Below are positions 22,620 to 28,135 of a DNA stretch of 28,135 nt, piece by piece. The translations under genes and the position numbers were made by a program. Under the pieces are notes generated by a model, which was not told where the DNA came from, did no database searches, and saw only the letters and a list, made by a program, of their open reading frames with translations. This DNA is from Flavobacteriales bacterium UBA3431 (GTDB lineage: Bacteria; Bacteroidota; Bacteroidia; Flavobacteriales; Schleiferiaceae). Location of the stretch: contig DFSS01000062.1 in assembly GCA_002381225.1 (NCBI GenBank), positions 1 through 28,135 on the forward strand, in the 5' to 3' direction. Each line of letters starts with the position of its first letter. Positions within the stretch are counted from its first letter, which is position 1.

Positions 22620-22627
22620 CAAAGGTA
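22620..22627 (-). promoter_or_regulatory. -7 box of bamD, decides its start
   Basis: TACCTTTG on the minus strand is an exact TAnnTTTG match. Five nt separate it from ATG 22614, and the upstream ATG at 22635 would lie before the promoter box. It predicts a leaderless or nearly leaderless mRNA. Confidence 0.55.
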
Positions 22628-22651
22628 CGTTGCATTATTCAGGGGGACTAT

Positions 22652-23554
22652 TCAAATACCAGACCGCAGTCGCGCGACATGCCCGGCCATTTTGGCGTCC
22701 AAGACCTCACTCACCCCCCAGAGCGGCAAGCGCACCGCGGGGCCACAGATTCCCAGATGGGCTAACGCAGACTTCACTCCCGCTGGATTGCCTTCTGCAA
22801 AAAGGTCCTGAGTCAGCGTAAACAAGGCGAAATGGCCCTTCCGAGCCGCCGATAGATTCTGGGCGCGCGCATCTCGGACCAATTGGCTAAAAATGGCGGG
22901 AAATGCCTGGCCCGACACGGAAATGACCCCGGTGGCACCACAGGCAATCATCGGGAGAGTCAGGTTGTCATCACCCGAGAGCACTTCAAAGCCCTCGGGG
23001 GCCTGATCTAGGATGGCCATGATTTGCTCCATTTGGCCACTTGCCTCTTTCACGGCGACTACATTCGGGCAGTCTTGGGCGATGCGCACCGTGGTGGCAG
23101 CCGTCACATTGGAGGAGGTTCGACCGGGCACATTATAAAGGATGATAGGCAACGTGGTCGCGGCGGCTACCTGGCAGTAATGCTGGTAGATACCCTCTTG
23201 GCTAGGTTTGTTGTAATATGGCGAGACGGAAAGTATGCCGTCGATGCCCGCCGGGACGGACTTCAAGGCGGAGACCACCTCCCGAGTGTCGTTGCCTCCA
23301 ACGCCGAGTACCACGGGCAACTGCCCCGCATTGGCCTCTAAAATGCTGTCCACCACGGCCGCTTTTTCGGCTTTGCTAAGTGTGGCAGACTCCCCGGTTG
23401 TCCCCAAGGCCACCAAAAAGTCCACCCCCCCTGCAATGCAATGGGTGACGAGCGAACGAAGTCCAGCAAAGTCAACATGGCCGGAGGCATCAAAAGGGGT
23501 TACCAAGGCAACTCCTGTGCCGTGAAAGGGATTGTGGCGGGGGGCGGAGGTCAT
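22652..23554 (-). CDS. dapA: 4-hydroxy-tetrahydrodipicolinate synthase
   Basis: A 300-residue (beta/alpha)8-barrel aldolase that condenses pyruvate with aspartate semialdehyde, the first step of the lysine/diaminopimelate branch for peptidoglycan. The Schiff-base Lys169 stands in VVAVKEASG. Tyr140 is in ILYNVPGRTS, and the GTTGES loop (51-56) supplies the hydroxyl relay. SPYYNKP (111-117) and SGDD are also typical. Length is normal. The gene overlaps the DUF6913-like gene by 4 nt. N-acetylneuraminate lyase relatives share the fold, but the motif set is that of DapA. Confidence 0.94.
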   Translation of the reverse strand: MTSAPRHNPFHGTGVALVTPFDASGHVDFAGLRSLVTHCIAGGVDFLVALGTTGESATLSKAEKAAVVDSILEANAGQLPVVLGVGGNDTREVVSALKSVPAGIDGILSVSPYYNKPSQEGIYQHYCQVAAATTLPIILYNVPGRTSSNVTAATTVRIAQDCPNVVAVKEASGQMEQIMAILDQAPEGFEVLSGDDNLTLPMIACGATGVISVSGQAFPAIFSQLVRDARAQNLSAARKGHFALFTLTQDLFAEGNPAGVKSALAHLGICGPAVRLPLWGVSEVLDAKMAGHVARLRSGI

Positions 23555-24090
23555 GTGGTGGGGGCAATTTTAGTCAGCCAAGCGCTGAGTGAATCGACAT
23601 AGGTCTGGTAGTCACTGCCATCGGGCAGCATGCAAAGGTCATAAAAGTCTTGGTTCCCTGCACCACCGATGCGCAGTCCAGCCGGGCTTCGGCTGGCTAA
23701 TTCATCCAAGGGTGTCCCTGGACTGCGGTGCAAGCAAATCAGCACATCAAATTCCGTTTGCATGAACTCTAGGGCATTTCCGCTTTCGGGCTGCCCTTGC
23801 CACGTAAAGTCATCGATGAATATCAGCTGCCGGCCGTTGTAGAGGACGTTTTTGGGACGCATCTGACCCGTCCAACCACAAAGGGTCACTGCTCGTTGCT
23901 GGGCCTTCATTTGGGCGACGACCGCTCGCAATGCTTCAAGATCGGATCGATGGGCATGCGCATCAAAGAGGATACCGATACGGCGTGCATGGGCCCACCC
24001 TTTCCAGGGAAGGTGTGCCACGCTGCGCTGCGCCGCCTTGTTCCATTGCCGGGCTCGGTAGCCGGCGCTTATTCGGTAGAGCCAATCCAT
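23551..24090 (-). CDS. Small conserved protein, DUF6913-like
   Basis: A 179-residue soluble protein without signal peptide or membrane helices. The N-terminal third is basic and rich in Arg, Trp and Ala (YRARQWNKAAQR). The middle forms a likely alpha/beta core (ARRIGILFDAHAH, LIFIDDFTWQG), and the end has FDVLICLHRSPGTPLDEL and RIGGAGNQDFYDLCML segments. I recall proteins of this type (DUF6913) between ligA and dapA in Flavobacteriia, which fits here, but the assignment is from memory. It overlaps ligA by 22 nt and dapA by 4 nt, so it is translated with them. No function is known to me. The local FIDDF and GGAGN stretches are too weak to name an enzyme class. Confidence 0.65.
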   Translation of the reverse strand: MDWLYRISAGYRARQWNKAAQRSVAHLPWKGWAHARRIGILFDAHAHRSDLEALRAVVAQMKAQQRAVTLCGWTGQMRPKNVLYNGRQLIFIDDFTWQGQPESGNALEFMQTEFDVLICLHRSPGTPLDELASRSPAGLRIGGAGNQDFYDLCMLPDGSDYQTYVDSLSAWLTKIAPTT

Positions 24091-26075
24091 GTTATAAATG
24101 CTTCTTCAGTGAGCCAAGTTACGCCGAGGGCTTCGGCCTTGGTGCGCTTGCTAGGACCCACCCCCTCCCCGGCCAGTAAGTAGTCGGTTTTTCCACTGAC
24201 AGAGCTCGCGATGCGTCCTCCATTTTGCTCCACCGCGGCTTTGATGCCATCCCGAGTAAAGTGGGTAAAGACCCCACTGATGACAAAGGTTTTCCCGCCC
24301 AGAATATCGGACGCGCCTTCGGCTGCTTGGTAGTTCATGGCAAGTCCGTGTGCGCGAAGACGGTCCACTTCCCGGAGGTGCGCTAAATCAGTGAAGTAGT
24401 CGCCTACACTCGCCGCGATCATGGGACCGATGTCTCCAACGTTTTCCAGGGCTTCCAGTGAGGCGGCGGAAAGGGCCTCCATACTCCCGAAATGCTTGGC
24501 AAGCTTCTTCGCAACGGTTTCGCCGACATGGCGAATTCCCAAAGCGAAAAGGACTCGCTCAAATGAAACCTCTTTCGACGCTGCGAGCCCATCGAGGGCA
24601 TTTTGAATGGACTTTTCTTTGAATTTGTCCAAGCGGGCCCAATCCTCCCCACGGAGGTCAAAGAGATCTGCGGGCGATTGCACCAGCCCCAAATCAACCA
24701 ATTGGTCGACTGTTTCGCTTCCAATGCCCTCAATGTCCATGGCCTTGCGGTGGACAAAATGCTCCAGGCGGCCCTTAATTTGGGGGGCGCACCCATCTGT
24801 GTTGGGGCAAAAGTGCTGGGCTTCCCCTTCTCTGCGCTGCAAGCCGGTTCCGCAATCGGGGCAATGACTTAAAAAGACCACGGGAAGTGCCCCTGCTGGA
24901 CGCTTGGAGTGGTCAACTTCCGTGATTTTCGGGATGATTTCACCCCCTTTTTCGACGGAAACCCAATCTCCCAAATGAAGATCCAATTTGGCTATTTGGT
25001 CGGCATTGTGAATGGACGCGCGTTTAACCACCGTGCCAGATAGCCAAACAGGTTCTAGGACCGCCACGGGTGTTATGGCCCCGGTGCGCCCGACTTGGTA
25101 TACGACATCCTGCAGTGGTGTGAGCGCCTTTTCCGCGTTGAATTTGTAGGCCATCGCCCAACGTGGGGACTTCGCTGTACTGCCTAAACGCTGTTGAAGG
25201 GCCGTGGATTCCATTTTGATCACAGCGCCGTCAATGGCAAAGGGCAAATGTTGTCGAGCACCATCCCAATAAGCTAAAAATGCTTGGATATCTGCCACCT
25301 GGGCGCAGCTCTCTACCCACCGATGTTCCCGCGAAGGGGTGGGAAAGCCCCACCCGCGAATAGCCTCCAACGCTACCCGATGGCTTTCAAATTGCCGATC
25401 CTCGGAATACACGGCATAGATGAAGGCGGACAAGCCCCGTCGTGCCACTTCCGCCGAATCTTGCATTTTGAGCGTTCCGCTTGCCGCATTGCGTGGGTTG
25501 GCAAAGGTGTCCTGTCCTGCCGCCGCACGGCGGGCATTAAGGGCTTCAAATTTCTCAAAGGTGTAAACCACCTCCCCGCGAACCTCAAGTTCTTGGGGGG
25601 CATCTGGGGGCAACGTGAGCGGAATGGAGGGGATGGTCCGAATGTTCACCGACACGTCGTCCCCTTTCTCCCCGTCCCCTCGAGTGAGGGCTCGGACCAA
25701 CTGCCTGTTTTCATACCACAGGGAAATGGCCACACCGTCGTACTTGAGTTCCGCACTCCACGTGACGGGCTCACCCGCACTGGTTTCGGCACGTTCAACG
25801 AATTCGATCAATTCTTCCGAGCTGTAGGAATTACTCAAGCTCAGCATGGGGCGTTTGTGCGGCACCGCCTCGAAGGATTTGACCACCATCCCCCCCACGC
25901 GTTGGGTCGGGCTATTGGGATCAAAGGACTCGGGAAACTGCCCCTCTAAGTCCTGCAATTCCCGCAACAACGCGTCAAAGGCTGCATCGGAGACGCTTGG
26001 GGCATCGTCCACGTAGTACCGTCGGTTGTGTTCGTGCAATTCTGCACGCAATGTCTGGATTCGGTCGAGACTCAT
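24069..26075 (-). CDS. ligA: NAD-dependent DNA ligase LigA
   Basis: A 668-residue replication and repair ligase that seals nicks using NAD+. The Ia domain begins at LRAELHEHNRRYYVDD (9-24). The adenylated Lys111 lies in ELKYDGVAISL (109-119). An OB domain follows, then the four-Cys zinc finger (CPDCG ... FCPNTDGC) around residues 405-430. Helix-hairpin-helix repeats are seen in the HRKAMDIEGIGSETVDQL and ENVGDIGP regions, and a C-terminal BRCT domain begins at about 590 (GKTFVISGVF ... GKTDYLLAGEGVGPSK). Full length and intact. It starts 20 nt after prmC and overlaps the next gene by 22 nt. An exact TAnnTTTG box ends 4 nt before its ATG. Confidence 0.96.
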   Translation of the reverse strand: MSLDRIQTLRAELHEHNRRYYVDDAPSVSDAAFDALLRELQDLEGQFPESFDPNSPTQRVGGMVVKSFEAVPHKRPMLSLSNSYSSEELIEFVERAETSAGEPVTWSAELKYDGVAISLWYENRQLVRALTRGDGEKGDDVSVNIRTIPSIPLTLPPDAPQELEVRGEVVYTFEKFEALNARRAAAGQDTFANPRNAASGTLKMQDSAEVARRGLSAFIYAVYSEDRQFESHRVALEAIRGWGFPTPSREHRWVESCAQVADIQAFLAYWDGARQHLPFAIDGAVIKMESTALQQRLGSTAKSPRWAMAYKFNAEKALTPLQDVVYQVGRTGAITPVAVLEPVWLSGTVVKRASIHNADQIAKLDLHLGDWVSVEKGGEIIPKITEVDHSKRPAGALPVVFLSHCPDCGTGLQRREGEAQHFCPNTDGCAPQIKGRLEHFVHRKAMDIEGIGSETVDQLVDLGLVQSPADLFDLRGEDWARLDKFKEKSIQNALDGLAASKEVSFERVLFALGIRHVGETVAKKLAKHFGSMEALSAASLEALENVGDIGPMIAASVGDYFTDLAHLREVDRLRAHGLAMNYQAAEGASDILGGKTFVISGVFTHFTRDGIKAAVEQNGGRIASSVSGKTDYLLAGEGVGPSKRTKAEALGVTWLTEEAFITWIGSTE

Positions 26076-26079
26076 AGGT

Positions 26080-26087
26080 CAAAAATA
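26080..26087 (-). promoter_or_regulatory. -7 box of ligA
   Basis: TATTTTTG on the minus strand is an exact TAnnTTTG match 4 nt before ATG 26075, in the 20-nt gap after prmC. It predicts a leaderless ligA transcript that starts the downstream gene row. No TTG at 19 nt. Confidence 0.5.
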
Positions 26088-26095
26088 GGGGCTGC

Positions 26096-26947
26096 TCAGA
26101 GCTTTTGGGCGGTCACGAAGCGTTCTTTTGCACAAAAATCTCGGTGGATTTGAACGTGGCTCCACCTCGAAGCATCGGCAAAAAGCTGCGAAGTCGCGGC
26201 CGCGTGGTTTGCATGGCATTCCAACCAAAGCACGCCCCCCGAGCGAAGTTGATAGTCCGCCCAGACAGCGATGTGCCGATAGAAGAACAAGACGTCCTCC
26301 ATGGGCGAAAAGAGGGCCATCGCAGGTTCATAATCCCGGACGCTCGCATCCAAGCCCTCCGATTCATCCGGATGGATATACGGGGGATTGGAGACCATGA
26401 TATCCCATGAATGGCTGGAACCGGAGGGGGCATCCGTGAGCGACATTTCGCTCCAAGCGATGTCGAGCCCGGTGCGGCGTCCGTTGGAGCGAGCGAGGGC
26501 CAGGGCATCTGCGCTTGCGTCCCAGCCCGCCACATCCCAGGCTGGCCGGGCATGCTTCATGCCCAAGGCCAAACAACCGCTACCGGTACACCAATCCAGG
26601 GCGCGCAGGGGCGCATTCTCGGGATGCTTGGCGAGCAGGAAACCCAGAAGTTCTTCTGTTTCGGGCCGAGGGATTAACGCGCGGCGATCGATGCCGAGCT
26701 GGAGTCCTGCAAAATCGACCACGCCGGCAATGTGTGCCCAGGGCTCCAACGCCGCCAATCGACGTAGGACCTCGAGATGGCGCTCCACCTCCGGGACTGT
26801 TTCATGGGGGTCCCGAAGCGCGTAACCCAATCGGCTCTCCCCGGCCCATTCGGTCCAACGCGCCCACAAGGCCCGCACTTCTTCCAGGGGTATTCCTGCC
26901 GCTTCAAGGGTAGAATGAAAGTGTGCATGAAAGTCCGAGCGGGTCAT
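26096..26947 (-). CDS. prmC: Release factor glutamine methyltransferase PrmC
   Basis: A 283-residue SAM-dependent enzyme that methylates the Gln of the GGQ motif of release factors RF1 and RF2. The SAM-binding motif I DWCTGSGCLAL is at 118-128, the substrate motif NPPY at 187-190 within MVSNPPYIHPDE, and the RPETEEL stretch at 95-101 joins the N-terminal helical domain to the catalytic domain. I start it at ATG 26947 (MTRSDFH). An upstream ATG in the same frame at 26986 would overlap the start of ribD and lies before the promoter box. It is the first of ten collinear minus-strand genes and divergent from ribD. HemK is an older name for the same family. Confidence 0.9.
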   Translation of the reverse strand: MTRSDFHAHFHSTLEAAGIPLEEVRALWARWTEWAGESRLGYALRDPHETVPEVERHLEVLRRLAALEPWAHIAGVVDFAGLQLGIDRRALIPRPETEELLGFLLAKHPENAPLRALDWCTGSGCLALGMKHARPAWDVAGWDASADALALARSNGRRTGLDIAWSEMSLTDAPSGSSHSWDIMVSNPPYIHPDESEGLDASVRDYEPAMALFSPMEDVLFFYRHIAVWADYQLRSGGVLWLECHANHAAATSQLFADASRWSHVQIHRDFCAKERFVTAQKL

Positions 26948-26951
26948 TGGA

Positions 26952-26959
26952 TAAAGGTA
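26952..26959 (-). promoter_or_regulatory. Probable -7 box of prmC
   Basis: TACCTTTA on the minus strand, one base off TAnnTTTG, ends 4 nt before ATG 26947. It forms a divergent pair with the ribD box at 26966-26973. Confidence 0.42.
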
Positions 26960-26965
26960 GGGATG

Positions 26966-26973
26966 TACCTTCG
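26966..26973 (+). promoter_or_regulatory. Probable -7 box of ribD
   Basis: TACCTTCG, one base off TAnnTTTG, ends 4 nt before ATG 26978 and supports that start over ATG 26963. A TTG lies at 26947-26949, but with a spacer of only 16 nt. Confidence 0.4.
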
Positions 26974-26977
26974 CAGC

Positions 26978-28009
26978 ATGACACATTCAGAAGGGATTTT
27001 ACGTTGTTTAGCGCTCGCCCAACAGGCCGGCGGCTATGTTCACCCCAACCCTTGGGTGGGGGCTCTGATTGTGCATGAAGGCCGTGTGCTCGCAGAGGGG
27101 TATCACCACAGATCAGGGCAAGCCCATGCGGAGATCGAAGCGTTGCGCGCTTTGGCCGCGGAAGATCGCGCCCTACTCTCTCAGTCCACCATGTATGTCA
27201 ACCTCGAGCCATGCGCCCACCGGGGCAAGACGCCACCCTGCGCAGACGCCCTGATAGAAGCCGGCATAGGCGAAGTGGTCGTCGGCACGGTAGACCCCAA
27301 TCCATTGGTGAGCGGCCAAGGCATTGCACGGCTTCGCGAGGCGGGGATTTCGGTCACGGTCGGCATCGAAGAGGCGGCCTGCCGGTGGCTTAACCGCCGC
27401 TTTTTTCATGCCATCCAAACGGGTAGGCCCTACCTCGTGCTCAAATGGGCCGAAAGTGCGGATGGGTACATCGACGGCATCCGAACTATCGAACATCCAG
27501 GCCCCTACCGCATTTCCAATGAGGCTTCCCGCCGATGGGTCCACCAATGGCGAAGCGAAGAAGCAGGCATCCTCGTTGGCTGGGGCACCTATGTAGCCGA
27601 TGAGCCCGCCTTGACGGTGCGCGAAGTTTCGGGCCCTCAACCCCAGCGCATTCTGTGGTCTACACGGGGAACTTGGGATGTGGAAGAAGGGTGGAAAATT
27701 TGGGCTGCGAAACGCCATCCCAAGCCCTGGGAAGCGTTTCAACGGTTTGCCCGTGAAAGCGGTCTACGTAGCATTTTCGTTGAAGGGGGTGCATCCACTT
27801 TACAGGGCCTAATGGATCATGGGCTGTGGGATGAAATCCGCATCCTGCGCAGTCCGATTGAATTGGGTGCGGGCGTGAAAGCCCCAACGATCCCATTGAA
27901 CGCCGTTCGCAGCCTGGCGTCGGAGCGCCCTTCAGGGATTCAAGAACTACCGGAACACATCGAGGACAACACCGTGGATATCTACCTCCCTGCTACCTTT
28001 AACATATGA
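26978..28009 (+). CDS. ribD: Bifunctional riboflavin deaminase/reductase RibD
   Basis: A 343-residue two-domain enzyme for the second and third steps of riboflavin synthesis. The N-terminal zinc deaminase (about 1-145) opens with the family pattern RCLALAQQAGG and PNPWVGA and carries the zinc ligands His50 (HAE), Cys79 and Cys88 (PCAHRGKTPPC). The C-terminal reductase (about 148-343) contains LVLKWAESADGYI and FVEGGASTLQGLM, the NADPH and substrate segments. I start it at ATG 26978 because homologs start at this distance from RCLALA and a promoter-like box sits 4 nt before it. The frame is open further upstream, but only as a shadow of prmC. The next gene starts on its stop codon. Confidence 0.92.
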   Translation: MTHSEGILRCLALAQQAGGYVHPNPWVGALIVHEGRVLAEGYHHRSGQAHAEIEALRALAAEDRALLSQSTMYVNLEPCAHRGKTPPCADALIEAGIGEVVVGTVDPNPLVSGQGIARLREAGISVTVGIEEAACRWLNRRFFHAIQTGRPYLVLKWAESADGYIDGIRTIEHPGPYRISNEASRRWVHQWRSEEAGILVGWGTYVADEPALTVREVSGPQPQRILWSTRGTWDVEEGWKIWAAKRHPKPWEAFQRFARESGLRSIFVEGGASTLQGLMDHGLWDEIRILRSPIELGAGVKAPTIPLNAVRSLASERPSGIQELPEHIEDNTVDIYLPATFNI

Positions 28010-28135
28010 GATGTCTATTGCTCCTCTTCACCTGGGTGGTCGCCGCACCGTCTTGGGCACAAGGATGGGACGTGGCGCAGCAACAGCAGTTTCCTCGGGT
28101 CTCTTTGTCCAGCAATTCGGCCTCGGAGGCCTTTG
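28006..28135 (+). CDS. Secreted protein, N-terminal part only
   Basis: An open frame from ATG 28006 to the right edge of the window, about 43 residues visible. It overlaps the ribD stop by 4 nt (ATGA), so it belongs to the ribD transcript. The start MRCLLLLFTWVVAAPSWA is a clear signal peptide with likely cleavage before QGWDVAQQQQ, so the product enters the periplasm or beyond. The visible mature part is Gln- and Ser-rich and shows no known domain. A second open frame from ATG 28011 has no signal peptide and I consider it a shadow. Function unknown. Confidence 0.6.
   Translation, partial: MRCLLLLFTWVVAAPSWAQGWDVAQQQQFPRVSLSSNSASEAF

Noticed and set aside
25284..25949. 221-residue plus-strand open frame
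   Set aside because: Antisense within ligA, whose frame shows all ligase motifs; no independent support.
1..28135. CRISPR array, insertion sequence, prophage or toxin-antitoxin module
   Set aside because: No regularly spaced long repeats, transposase, integrase or phage genes were seen on either strand.

Overview
The window is chromosomal, gene-dense DNA from a member of the Bacteroidota, most likely a Flavobacteriales-type lineage with unusually high GC for that order. The evidence is: promoter -7 boxes of the TAnnTTTG form typical of Bacteroidota; a PorD (DUF4835) type IX secretion protein; a Bacteroidota-type RNA polymerase omega subunit; BamD; a flavobacterial-type dihydroorotase-like protein; and the gene order ligA - small DUF - dapA - bamD - rpoZ - coaBC - porD - recN. 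Genus cannot be read from the sequence. No mobile element, CRISPR array, prophage or rRNA was seen. No gene-free stretch exceeds 300 bases: the two largest gaps are 2507-2677 (holding tRNA-Pro) and 14075-14187 (the sigma-factor promoter).

Layout. 1-2506: start of a secreted Cys-containing protein (minus, cut by the window edge), an MFS permease and a FabH-type ketoacyl-ACP synthase (plus). 2510-2622: tRNA-Pro(CGG) with its terminator (minus). 2678-6144: an overlapping plus-strand operon of ABC ATPase, FtsX-type permease with a His-rich periplasmic segment, DUF3299-like protein and a dihydroorotase-like protein without its HxH metal site. 6141-8376: a PhnP-like metallo-beta-lactamase hydrolase (minus) divergent from a conserved 477-residue protein of unknown role (plus). 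8337-15093: a minus-strand light-response block, a B12-binding MerR regulator of CarH/LitR type followed by the tight operon ECF sigma - crtI - crtB - idi - PTPS - folE - phrB. 15168-16748: prfC (plus), with a two-way terminator before the next block. 16819-26947: ten collinear minus-strand genes prmC - ligA - DUF6913-like - dapA - bamD - rpoZ - coaBC - porD - recN - fabI. 26978-28135: ribD (plus) and the start of a secreted protein.

How it works together. The most interesting part is the 8.3-15.1 kb block. A predicted adenosylcobalamin photoreceptor-repressor sits just upstream of a sigma gene whose promoter matches TTG-N19-TAACTTTG. Directly upstream of that promoter are four short boxes at exact 11-nt steps, the geometry reported for CarH operators. 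The operon behind it makes carotenoid precursors (Idi, CrtB, CrtI), pterins (FolE, PTPS) and a photolyase: photoprotection plus light-driven repair under one apparent light switch. The sequence shows the genes and motifs; the regulation is inference.

A second recurring feature is start-codon architecture. At seven genes a TAnnTTTG-like box ends only 4-5 nt before the ATG, which predicts leaderless or nearly leaderless mRNAs, including two compact divergent promoter pairs of 28 and 30 bp. These boxes were also used to choose the starts of bamD, prmC and ribD.
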